Below are positions 12,936 through 23,894 of a DNA stretch of 64,000 nucleotides, one piece after another. The notes beneath the pieces are model-generated. The model saw only the letters and a list, made by a program, of their open reading frames with translations, had not been told where the DNA came from and searched no databases. Where the stretch lies: assembly GCA_002633005.1 (NCBI GenBank), contig NMRA01000023.1, positions 302,580 to 366,579 on the forward strand, given 5' to 3'. The DNA comes from Phoronis australis (Eukaryota; Phoronida; Phoronidae). Positions within the stretch are counted from its first letter, which is position 1; every line of letters starts with the position of its first letter. A program made the position numbers and the translations under genes.

Positions 12936-15900
12936 ATGGAGAAAAAACTTACAGAGAACGATGTTTTTGGTGCAAAACTGGATGTGCCGTTTGAGGCAGC
13001 AAGTGTCGCTCGACTAAAGCGCTGGCTGAAATGCCGTGGTGCGCAGACTACTGGAAGGAAACCAGTCTTAATTCAACGGTAAGTACCGGAGTTGTAAGGA
13101 ATGTAAGGCCTACACTGCGACGTGGTCACAACGTTGAACCACTCGTAATCGGGGCTACGAAGAGCTTTGATTTTTTATTTGTCACACTTTAGTGTACCCC
13201 GATGTTCCTTGTGAGATAAACACAGCAATTAATTATGTCAAGTCCAGTCAAGGGGTATTGTATGTTTTCTTTAGCCGCAGTGCTGTTCCTATTCAGCCCA
13301 GAGACGAGGCACAGACAGAGATGGGACTAACTGAACGTGCAAGAAAGATTGCTTGTAACGAACACTCTAATGCTTAATATTAGGTCATTGCTTGAACATT
13401 AATGGTACAAAAGGTAATTTAGGAGTTCTCATACTTAAGTCATTTTGCCTGTGCTCTCTCTATTTCATATACTTTCCCATTATCCATTGCCTGGTCCTCT
13501 TATTTTATCATTCTATGACTCTCCCCTAAAGCTTTTGACTGCGCGACTAGAATAGGCAACAAAATTTCTAAATTCTGATTTGATGAATGGGAAATTCACA
13601 ACCGGTCTACGATGACCGAAGTGAACTTTGTCACTGCAACCTACATTTATGTTCTGACTGAACACAGCTTGTAAATCTTCAGAAATCCTAATTATCAGGA
13701 CCTAACCGGACAATGCCAGAAGTGAAATTGATATAATTTATTTCTCAGATTTTGCTTTAGGTAACGTTGTATAAAACACATGGTATTTAGGTCAGTTTGA
13801 TATTTAGGTACTCTATGTGTACTTGAAATGAACTAGTTTACGCTTATTGACTCCAGGAACAATGCTATAAGTTTCAAGTTTGCACTCAAAATCTCAATTT
13901 TGTACTCTAGTAAGATTGTAGCTTGAATGCAAACATGGAATGAGTAGTAGTCTACTTAGAACAGATTAATAGACACATAATAGAAGGGAAATGTCAAAAA
14001 TTGTTTTGATTTCGAGTACAAACATTACAGCAGGCCCTTGTCTATTGAAAGCCATAAACCTTTGACTTTTTCGGGCACTGTTATGTAAAATCTTCTGTAA
14101 GATACATGCTAATTTTTGTCTTTCAGTTGTTACACATATGCACAGGATCCAGAGAGGGCTGCCAATGTTATCGATCCTGATGCTGGGACATCAGCAGTGG
14201 CAAAAAGCAGTACTAAAGAGAAGCCCTTTGTGCCAACAGGGGACGAAACAAAGTCTTTGTTAAACCTTCCGGTACTGTTTAATGATGGCAAAATTTCTGA
14301 GTGGATTGGCCATGAAGCTGAGAAACACAGAACATCTGGCTATACCATGTTTAAGTGTGGACTTGTTTCACAAGTACTTGTAATGCCTAGTGAGAACTTC
14401 TCCTGCAATGCTGTGGTGGGGGCAAGCTTTGGAAAAGACCGTTATTCTGTAGCAATATCGCTAAGCAGCAATGGGCACGTGTTGCATGCAAAATGCAAGT
14501 GCAAAGCCGGTGCATCCGGGAAGTGTAAGCACGTGTCGGCAGTGCTATTCCAGCTCAACGACTGGCGTCTGAGTGACACAAGAGAAATTCCGGAAATCCT
14601 TGCCTGCACTGAGAAACCGAAGGTGTGGGGCGTTCTGAAGAACAACCGAGGGTCAACCGTCCAAAAGTTCTCTGACTTGAACTTTGTAAAGTTTGCCCCT
14701 GGCAAAAGTGAAAGAAACTTAGAGCATAGTAAGAGGCGCCGCGATTACATATGTTTGCCGCCCAATAAACTGCAACTTTCAAAGTCCAGACTCCAAGATC
14801 TGTCAGAGGCTTTGAGTGGTGTACGGACTGTCTTCGGCAGCATCATTGCAGAGGTATGTTCACAGGCAGTCTATTATTTTTAATTTGAGTGCCATCACAA
14901 GTTGCACTGGTGTGGTTTAATACTTAAAATTTAGTCACCTATCTTGGGGTTTTGAAGCAAGTAAACAAAATTGCACTCTGCAACCTCAATTTTTTAACAC
15001 AAGTGGCTTTTGTCAAGGCACTCTTCAGCTTTAGTCATACACAGTATTAAAGACAAAGTGCCATCTTTGGTGAATAAATTAACCTTTGACATTAATCATC
15101 TAAAGATTACTCTTAGTGCTACTGATAATAGCTAGTTAGACAACTTGCTGCTGTATTTTTCTGACAGCTATATGTAACTCGACCAACTCCATAAATTTTA
15201 ACAAGAACATGTTTTTTTTCAGAGTATTAGACCAGACGTGGAACCAGTCACAAGTGATGTTGCCACTGAAGTAGAGCAGTTGTTTCAGCAGTCTGTAGCT
15301 GACAGTGTGGAGCATCCAGAGATGGTAGACAAGGTGAGTTCAAGAACAAAAATTTTAAAATAATTTATATCTGCTATTGTTTTTAAAAACTATTGCGGCA
15401 ATATAACTTGACATTATTAGATTACAGATTATTACAGGGCGAAGTCGTTACCAATCTTATGTACAGCCGAGGCCGATAATTCTCAAAAATGCACAAAATC
15501 TATGAGGACTCGAGATTAGGGGTATAACGACTGAGAACGTGCAATAATCTATTGATACCACGTGCCGAACGATGAACACTTTATTGAATCGATCTGCTTT
15601 TCTCAACTTGTCGGCTTTAGAACTATTTTCTGTGTCAGAGGCTCAGGGTCGGAGGTTGTGACCTTCTAAGAAACACCAAGTCATTCTTGTTAAAATAATG
15701 CTTTTACTGAAACCAAATGAAAATTTTTGGCAAAACAGAAGAGGAAGTTAATTCTACAAAATAAGTTTTTGAACAAATAGGCTAGTTTGTTACAGATCTT
15801 ATCATGCTAGGCCAAAGATTCCCGTCAGCATGTTAGCCACACTTAAACTGGAGATCAATGATATACAAGAGAGGAAATGACAGATAAGTTTTACTGAAAT

Positions 15901-17120
15901 AATACTGTTTTTATTGAAACGCCTCATTGTACATTTTTTCACAACACATAAATCTCAGGACACTGTTATTTGTTGAACATGCGATTATTGCGCATCTTGA
16001 TTTATTTCAGATTGCCGGAGTTTCTGTTGATGTGGAAGACGAAAGTTTCGTGGAGAAGTGTCTTCACTACTTTAACAATATGAAAAAACTGACAGACGTG
16101 GAGAGGGTTGACCTTGAGAAGGATACACGTGGTCAAATTTCAAATAAAAAGTGGTTTGAAGCTCGAACAGGTAATTTATTTTTATCAAAGTCAGTGCAGT
16201 GTTTTAGACCTATCATGTCTGTGTTTTAAAACTTAAAATCTAGTTCTTTTACATGAAGCATGTATGTGAGAAAAACAGTGGATAGGGCATCTGAGCAGAT
16301 TCTTGTCATTGGACCAAGTTTGTGAACTGGTTAGATCATGAGTGTGACTGTCATGTTGCTAACCAGCTCTGGACTGTATACTGAACTTTACACACACGAG
16401 TCATACATAGCATAATTTTGTATCGTTGTATCTTTATTTTCAGGTCTCATTACAGCGTCACTTGTTGGTGACATTGTGAAAAGAAAGGAAACGACACCAC
16501 CGGATAACCTAGTGAAGCGTATTCTTAGGTACAATGATGAGGCTCCCAAGAGTGCAGCTTGCCGACATGGCATTGAAACAGAAGATGCAGCAAGGCATCT
16601 GTACTGTAGTCTATTTGATGACACTGCTATGGTTGAGTTGCGTGGACTTGTTGTTGACCAGAATCGTCCATGGCTTGGTGCCAGTGTGGATGGTGTTGTG
16701 CACCATGCAGGTGAAAGAGGGGTGTTGGAAATTAAATGTCCATACGTTGATGTAAATAATGATACTGTCCCTGCTACACTGGAAGATTTGTGTAAGGCTA
16801 GGAGTGATTTTTACCTGCTCTTAGGTGAGTCTGGTTGGGAAATAAACAAGCGCCACAAGTACTTCTATCAAGTGCAGACCCAGATGGCTGTTTTGAATTT
16901 AAAGTGGTGCGACTTTATGGTGTATTATGCCCCACGGGGTTTTCCTGCGTCACATGCCATATGTAGGGTTAATTTTGACGAGGCCTTGTTTTTGGAGAAG
17001 ATTGTTCCTAGATGCGAGTCCTTTATGTTGAAAGGCGTGATACCTGAAATATTGTCAAAGCGCATCTTTAATGGGGATAGGTTGTATGTAAATTCTAAAG
17101 TGTTCAGATACAGGCAGTGA
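12936..17120 (+). CDS. SAP-SWIM-YqaJ nuclease encoded by the transposon
   Basis: Five exons join in frame to 605 aa: 12936-13078, 14127-14853, 15223-15333, 16011-16170 and 16444-17120, all with GT donors and pyrimidine-AG acceptors. Residues ~20-47 form a SAP-like DNA-binding motif (VARLKRWLKCRGAQTTGRK). Residues ~165-190 are a SWIM zinc finger, CxCx7CxH with C171, C173, C181 and H183. The last exon is a YqaJ-family exonuclease domain: WFEARTG/LITAS spans the exon 4-5 junction, and the catalytic set is D463 (GASVDGV), E476-x-K478 (LEIKCP) and a QxQxQ motif at 523-527. All expected catalytic residues are present. The ATG at 12936 is the first in the exon and gives a good N-terminus. It lies just inside the left terminal repeat and converges with the transposase gene. 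The known family role is DNA 5'-3' digestion; its role in transposition is not established by this sequence. Confidence 0.8.
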
Positions 17121-17990
17121 GGTATTGCCGGAGTGCATTATTTTGTTTTTGGAGAGATTGTCATGAAATGCAAGTCCTTTATTTTGAAATGTGTGATACC
17201 TGAATTATTGTCAAAGCGCATTTTTAATGGGGATAGGTTGTATGTAAATATTCTTAGTGTTTAGACACAGGCAGTGAGGTATTGCCGTAGTGTGTTATTT
17301 TGTTTTTGGGGAGATTGTCCTGAAATGCGAGTCTTTTATGTTGAAATGTATGATACCTGAAATATTGTCAAAGTGCATTGTTTATGGGGATACGTTGTAT
17401 GCAAATTCTGAAGTGTTCAGACACAGGCAGTGATGTATTTTTGAAGTGCATTATTTTGTTTTTGGAGAGATTGTCCCCAAATGCGAGTCCATTATGTTGA
17501 AAGGTGTGATACGTGAAATATTTTCAGAGCATTTTTAATTGGGATAGCTCTTGTGTAAATTCTACATTCTTCAGATACAGGCAGTGAGGTATTGCCGGAG
17601 TGCATTATTTTGTTTTTGGAGAGATTGTCATGAAATGCGAGTCCTTTATTTTGAAATGTGCAATACCTGAATTATTGTCAAAGTGCATGGTTTATGGGGA
17701 TAGGTTGTATGTAAATTCTGAAGTGTTCAGACACAGGCAGTGATGTATTTTTGAAGTGCATTATTTTGTTTTTGGAGAGATTGTCCCCAAATGAGAGTCC
17801 ATTATGTTGAAAGGTGTGATACGTGAAATATTTTCAGAGCATTTTTAATTGGGATAGCTCTTGTGTAAATTCTACATTCTTCAGATACAGGCAGTGAGGA
17901 CTGGTATGGTACCTGAAGATTTGCACGAGTGCATTAAGAATAGGGATAGGTTATATATGAATTCTGAAGTGTACAGATACAGGCAATGAG
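16999..17990 (+). repeat. 156-bp tandem array made from the YqaJ gene 3' end
   Basis: Six full units begin at 16999, 17155, 17312, 17468, 17622 and 17778, spaced 154-157 bp, and a partial unit ends near 17990. The first unit is the coding sequence for the last ~40 residues of the YqaJ protein plus the first bases after its stop. The later units keep recognisable but decayed versions of the same codons. Units 3 and 5 share many private differences, as do 2 and 4, so a two-unit block was probably duplicated once more. Confidence 0.85.
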
Positions 17991-18778
17991 GAGTGTGTGT
18001 GTGAGAGAAAGAGAGAGAACTTGCTGGTTGTACTTTACTCACCTCTTAAGATTTGTCTTGAAAATAGATGTATATTTCAGAATCCTATACTAGAGTTTTC
18101 ATATGATCAGTCAGATTTTGAATCATTCGCAAATATGATTCTGTTCGTCTCCCATTGCAATTGGCTTATTACGAAAATTCTCTTTCTTTGGCATAAAATA
18201 ATTTTTTGTTGTGCCAAATTAAGTACATATCTTGACTTCGTAGTTGACAGGTGTTCCGTGAAACTAAGCATAGCCGAATTTAATAGAATTCATTTTTGTG
18301 CAGAAGCAATGCAAGAGTAATTTACCTATTTTTGATGATGCATTCGTTTGCGCAACTTGGTGACATCACAATCATCTAGGTTACCCCGTTAACCTAGTGT
18401 TAACAACATCATGGGTGTGTAAACTGAGAGTGATGAGTAAGTGGAGAAATTGCTGTAGCAGCACAATCATGAAATCACAGCTGACCTCAAAAATGCAGTG
18501 GTAATATTGAAATCTGGAAAAAATTACTTCATCCAAAATCACAAGATGTGAAAGTTTCTATGTGGATTTTGTGTGCCAGTACTGTCATAAAAATGAGATT
18601 AAACTACTCGGTACAAAAATTTGTAAGATTTGAAGTAACACAGAACAGTTTACATGAATGAAGTTATACAAGAAAGCTGCCGTTATATTTTAATTGTTGT
18701 ATTCACACAAAATATTTTACAATTTTCTTAATTAACATTATGATAATTAATGTATTGATACTGTGAAATGACACCGAC
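17991..18778. other. Interior spacer of the transposon between the two 3' ends
   Basis: AT-rich sequence between the convergent genes, starting with a short (GT/GA)n stretch near 17993-18020. No further gene recognised. An ATTAAA-type signal for the minus-strand transposase is possible near 18687. Confidence 0.4.
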
Positions 18779-20599
18779 CTACTTTCCTACAATTGGATCT
18801 GTAGAGAAATTCACCAAATAGCAACAGATTACCCAAATTTTGTTAAGCTCCGATGCCATACTGTTAGGAAAAACTTGCTTCAAAATCTGATAATTCTTTA
18901 TTCTTTCAATCACCCGCTCAACATGAATTCGTACGCTAGCTACACGACGAGTTTCTTCCTCCTCAGCTTTAGACAATTGACTCTTTCCATTAAGAAATGG
19001 TGGAATGTTCAATTTAACCTGTTTGCGCGCCAGATATTCATCTATAACGAATCCTCTATCTGCCATCACAGAGTCACCAGGGTCCAACCTATCAATGAGA
19101 CCACTGTTCTCAGTGATAACTTTGTCAGACATCCGTCCTGGGGCAAGATCTGTAACCAGTGAGATGAAACCATCTGGTGAAATACCTACAAGCCCTTTCG
19201 CAGTGTTATGGCTTTTGTACGATGAGTAGGTTTCAGCTTGAACCCGGAAGTGTGAGGGTGTTTCGATGTACAACTCTGTACAATCAAGAATAATTGCAGT
19301 GGTTGGGTAGAACACCTTGAAGCACTCTGGCATATTTTGTTGCACAATTCTTTTTGAAGGGAATATCGGAATCTGTCGAAATCGACGGAACAATAAGTCG
19401 AAGTACGTACGGCATATCCTGGAAACGGTTGAATGATGCACACCAAATCTGAAAACAAACAAATTACGACAAGTTAGCAACATGTCACAACTTACATACT
19501 GTCTGCAGCAATAGTGACCCCAAGTTCAAGAAGAGTCCCATGAAAAATCTGGAGTATGACAATCCCAGCTCAAGGTACTGCAGCCCCAGCCTACATTGCA
19601 AAATATATATTTACAACTACACTCTACTGAAGCACAGAAAATTTATGTACTAGTGATTACTTCTACGAACCTGTAAGCTAAATCTTGTGTCATAAGACCC
19701 ACTCTCAGCCTTGCCAAAACCATGAGCAACTCGTCTTCATGGGATAACTGTCGTTTCTTTGTTGAAGATCTCTCAAGATTAACATCAAAATTACTTTTAG
19801 TGTGTGAGCCCCAGTACTTGAGATCTTTGAAATCTGGACACAAAAAGTTGTATAACAGCAAAAAATCACTGTATGAGCTGAAACCTGTATAAAATTTTAC
19901 AATGTCTGGTTTTTTCTTTATTGCATCCATAGATAACGTTTTCTCGTTGTTTTGTTTTTTTACAGTTTCCAGATTCACATTCAAGGAATGATACTTTCGT
20001 TTAAGTCGTAAATTCTCAGTTGTAAGAGTACGAACAATTCTGATTGTCTCGTTATTTGCTTTCTTCAGCTTCACAATCTCTTCCTCCAGCTCAGCTATTT
20101 TCAAAGCCATGTCAGTAATGGTGCTCTGTTTTGCTTTAACAATTTCAGTCAAATCCTCTACAGTTTTAGTAGAAACTCCTACATAGCTATGGTCCATTTG
20201 TATGCTTTCGTTGAAGACATCCTCCACAGTATCCTGAATTGAGCCAGGACCATCATCACATTCTGCTGCATCTATCTTGTCATCACACTCTCTCAATAAT
20301 CTTTTGCTTGGTCGCCGACAGGACTGTGATGCCTTCACAGTGTGTTGTGGAAATATAGTTGGTACATTTATCATGTATGTTTTTTGTCCACCCTCAAAAT
20401 GTTCACTACAAACTCGATGATTTCGTGTCGGCAACCATTCACTAAATCTGCCTTTAGTTCCTGCTCTTGCAATGTTTTTGAGCCATTTTTTTCTCAGATT
20501 AATATCTTTTGGAATTACATAAAACTTTAAATGTTTATCTCTTTTGCTGTTGCTGAAACACCCAGGCACACAACAGGTAGTGCCACCCTTGCCTGGCAT
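18779..20599 (-). CDS. THAP / DDE_Tnp_4 transposase
   Basis: Two coding exons (20599-19671 and 19448-18779) join at DLAY-R-FGVHHS to give exactly 532 aa. An N-terminal THAP zinc finger (residues 1-~85) shows C9/C10, C14, C64 and H67 of the C2CH set and a VPTIF box near 79-83. A charged coiled coil follows (~150-240), then a helix-turn-helix (EDELLMVLARLRVG... STVSRI) across the splice. The DDE_Tnp_4 nuclease shows D365 (ILDCTEL), D440 (MADRGF) and E487 or E491 (HVERVIERIK). The donor is GTTCGT, weaker than consensus, but the frame and motif continuity support it. The Met at 20599 begins the THAP fold; an upstream frame extension is intron, because a TTTCTTTCAG acceptor ends at 20630. It binds and cuts the element ends. 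No breaks seen. Confidence 0.85.
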
Positions 20600-20629
20600 G
20601 TTTTGACACCTTGCACAGCTACTGTCAGC

Positions 20630-21791
20630 CTGAAAGAAAAAATAGTAAAACATTTTAAAATTGTTTATTCCTTTTTCAGAAATTTCTAAGCGTGATCTTG
20701 AATAAACTAAGACAATTAAGGAAAGGTAGAGTAATTTTTTTTAAATTTAGAAGTGTCACTTGCTAACTATAAGTTTAGCAAACTTAAAAGGTTCGCTGCG
20801 TGAAGAGTACGCGACCTACTCCATTTCTGCATGTGGTGTATTTGAACTTTGAATTTGGCTTGATCTCAACATTGCGCGCATTTGTGTGTATGTGGAATAA
20901 CCCAGGAAATTTGGTGTATTCCCTGCAATTTTATGACTTATGTTGTACAGTAAAGGAGAAAAATTCAAAATAGGTGATCGGGGAGCCAGTACTTTTAAGT
21001 TGATCGCTTGTTGCACTTGGAAGAATTACAAAATCCTCACACTGAACAGGAAATTCACTTTGTTACTTAAACGTATACTCCATGTTTACACATGATACAC
21101 ATACGAGATTGTGAGATTAGGCGCCAGCTTCGCGCACCAACTTATTACATGTACGTTGCCACTTAAGCACAACTGAACTTCGTCATAATAACAAAAGCCA
21201 GCGGCATTCTGCAGGCATACTAGAAGAGCATGAGCAGGCAATATTTTAATGTAATAGGTTATAAAATTATACAAAAACTGTATTTTAACCAAGCCAACTC
21301 ACCGTCCACGAACTCAACCGCGATCAACAGGAAGTGACGCTCGCGAACAGTACCTTGCACAAATGTAGAAACGAACTTCTTAATTTCCTACAACTTGTTA
21401 GAGAGACTGGATATCTTAGTGTTTGAGTGATGTGAAACACGGTTAAAGATTGTAAAGGATTTTTTTATACGTTGTGCTCCTCATTCATCGCTGTCGAGTA
21501 TCCTACAGTTTACCGCCGTTGTTGAAGGCAGTTGTGTGCCGAGTCTGAGAGACCACCTGAATTGGTGTGCTCAATTTCTTTTAAAATATGTTAAAATGTG
21601 TTAATAACAACTTAAGTATATGTCAAATGAATTGTGTTACGCTACATTGTTCAACAAATTTGAAATTATTAGGGGTTTTCGGTCAATGCCGTGATGCTCT
21701 AACAGTGGTAACGCAGTGTTTACTGTGCATCTGTGATAAGCGGTAACCCCATTACCCATAATGCATCACTGAGCTAAATTTAAAGATGGCG
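20630..21791 (-). promoter_or_regulatory. Transposase 5' non-coding exon, intron and promoter region
   Basis: On the minus strand a strong donor (CGTGGACG|GTGAGT, exon end at 21303) can splice to the acceptor at 20630, giving a non-coding leader exon from about 21400 to 21303 and a ~670-bp leader intron. The leader has no ATG and contains an ETS-like ACTTCCTG block. The promoter would lie between ~21400 and the right terminal repeat. Confidence 0.45.
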
Positions 21792-21810
21792 GATTTGCAC
21801 AAGGGGTATT
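21720..21810 (-). repeat. Right terminal inverted repeat of the ISL2EU-type element (cut by gap)
   Basis: 21792-21810 is the exact inverted match of 12813-12831. The inner part carries GCGGTAACC and CCCATAATGC, matching the left repeat. The sequence stops at the first N, so the terminal bases and target duplication are missing. Confidence 0.75.
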
Positions 21811-22683
21811 NNNNNNNNNNNNNNNNNNNNNNNNNNNNNNNNNNNNNNNNNNNNNNNNNNNNNNNNNNNNNNNNNNNNNNNNNNNNNNNNNNNNNNNNNN
21901 NNNNNNNNNNNNNNNNNNNNNNNNNNNNNNNNNNNNNNNNNNNNNNNNNNNNNNNNNNNNNNNNNNNNNNNNNNNNNNNNNNNNNNNNNNNNNNNNNNNN
22001 NNNNNNNNNNNNNNNNNNNNNNNNNNNNNNNNNNNNNNNNNNNNNNNNNNNNNNNNNNNNNNNNNNNNNNNNNNNNNNNNNNNNNNNNNNNNNNNNNNNN
22101 NNNNNNNNNNNNNNNNNNNNNNNNNNNNNNNNNNNNNNNNNNNNNNNNNNNNNNNNNNNNNNNNNNNNNNNNNNNNNNNNNNNNNNNNNNNNNNNNNNNN
22201 NNNNNNNNNNNNNNNNNNNNNNNNNNNNNNNNNNNNNNNNNNNNNNNNNNNNNNNNNNNNNNNNNNNNNNNNNNNNNNNNNNNNNNNNNNNNNNNNNNNN
22301 NNNNNNNNNNNNNNNNNNNNNNNNNNNNNNNNNNNNNNNNNNNNNNNNNNNNNNNNNNNNNNNNNNNNNNNNNNNNNNNNNNNNNNNNNNNNNNNNNNNN
22401 NNNNNNNNNNNNNNNNNNNNNNNNNNNNNNNNNNNNNNNNNNNNNNNNNNNNNNNNNNNNNNNNNNNNNNNNNNNNNNNNNNNNNNNNNNNNNNNNNNNN
22501 NNNNNNNNNNNNNNNNNNNNNNNNNNNNNNNNNNNNNNNNNNNNNNNNNNNNNNNNNNNNNNNNNNNNNNNNNNNNNNNNNNNNNNNNNNNNNNNNNNNN
22601 NNNNNNNNNNNNNNNNNNNNNNNNNNNNNNNNNNNNNNNNNNNNNNNNNNNNNNNNNNNNNNNNNNNNNNNNNNNNNNNNNNN
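21811..22683. other. Assembly gap, 873 N
   Basis: Unknown sequence. It begins exactly at the recognisable edge of the transposon end. Apparent long open frames across it are artefacts of N translation. Confidence 0.97.
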
Positions 22684-23694
22684 AATGGAGCCATGTATGG
22701 TATTTAGGGGTACTATAGCCCTAAGTGATCAGTAGTAAAACGTTCAAAACATTCAGGAGGAACTAACTTGTTGCAAAATATCGAAAAACATAAAGGACAA
22801 TCGGATTTTACTGTGCTCACGCATCGATCTCAGATATATGAAAATTTCTCTTTTTAGTACATTTGAGGTGCCAAAATATATAACTAATAAACTGGCTGAC
22901 AAATTTTTTATTTTATGAAATGAAAGTAACATTTTTTGTCAACATTTTGGCTAAGTTTCATTCTCATAACAGTGGGGGCAGATTTGGTACAGCAGTGTAC
23001 TGAACACAACCTCAAAATGGCATAACGGGGGGCAGTGTAGTAAAACTACTAAATGAGGGTGGTAAATCTTATTCGTGTTTCAAGACATCTGTGTAACAAT
23101 CTACAGGCACCACTAAACAATGCCAACTGAATAATAAATCAATAGCTTTCATTCAAGGAAAAATCTGAACAGTTAAAACTGGACAGTTTTTATACAGTGA
23201 AAACATGGCTGCGAAGCCGTAAAATGTGTTTGAGCCTATAACTTTAGAAAAACGCAATATTTTCAAGAAATATTTTACCGCTGTTTATAGATCCTATAGG
23301 ACTACCTATGTGCCAAATTTGGTGAAAATCGGCTGACCCCCACCTTGCCGCTCATGGCTGGTGCTCTCGTGGACTAGTACTTAATATGCCCTCCTGTAGA
23401 ACTGGAGGAAATTGGTCATTTTCAAAGGCGCTTGAGTTTATCTGTTCCTCGATCACGACTGACGTCACTCACGCCTAAGTAAACATAATCATATGTTTCT
23501 TATTTATGGTTACGAGTCACCGGGAAATTCGAGCGCCTGTGATCATTGTCACGAAAAGCGAATGTCCCTTGGCAGTGTTGGCTTACGTTGTAAACGGGAA
23601 TCGATCGGTGGTTTGCTTATCAATGAGATATAAGCTCAACGTTCTTAACTAGGTGGTTTGTCTGCAATACAGACCCCTTAGATTGGCTAGGGGG
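22684..23694. other. Unassigned DNA with inverted dispersed repeat
   Basis: No gene recognised. 23328-23386 matches the inverted segment at 8985-9062 (see there). Confidence 0.35.
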
Positions 23695-23894
23695 TTTCAC
23701 ACGCTATCCGTGACATCAGAGTGTGAACCCTGGGAACCATGATTTGATCGGTGGTCTGATCAAAAGTTGGCATTGTGTTCGTGAAAGGGTCTTTTCTGAA
23801 GTTTCGCCTTCGATCTCACTGCTTCTCGATTTCAGATTAGATAAATTTAAAAAAGGCGAAGTTGAAATTGCTCTACTTATTTTGTTAAGGAAAA

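Larger units (their letters stand above)
12813..21810. mobile_element. Autonomous ISL2EU-type DNA transposon, ~9 kb, two genes
   Basis: A 19-bp sequence at 12813-12831 (AATACCCCTTGTGCAAATC) recurs exactly inverted at 21792-21810, where the assembly gap begins. Similarity continues inward for about 70 bp with shared blocks GCATnATGGG and GGTTACCGC. Between the ends are two convergent genes: a SAP-SWIM-YqaJ protein (plus) and a THAP/DDE_Tnp_4 transposase (minus). Eukaryotic ISL2EU elements are known to pair a DDE transposase with a YqaJ-type nuclease, and that drives the class assignment. Both reading frames are intact after splicing, so the copy is potentially functional or young. The outer boundaries and the target duplication cannot be read because the right end is missing. 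Confidence 0.75.

Noticed and set aside
18875-19458. Other-frame open frames over the transposase
   Set aside because: Shadows of the DDE exon; the transposase frame alone carries the motifs.
21780-22718. Long open frames on both strands across 21.8-22.7 kb
   Set aside because: They consist of N translated as X; only the ends are real sequence.
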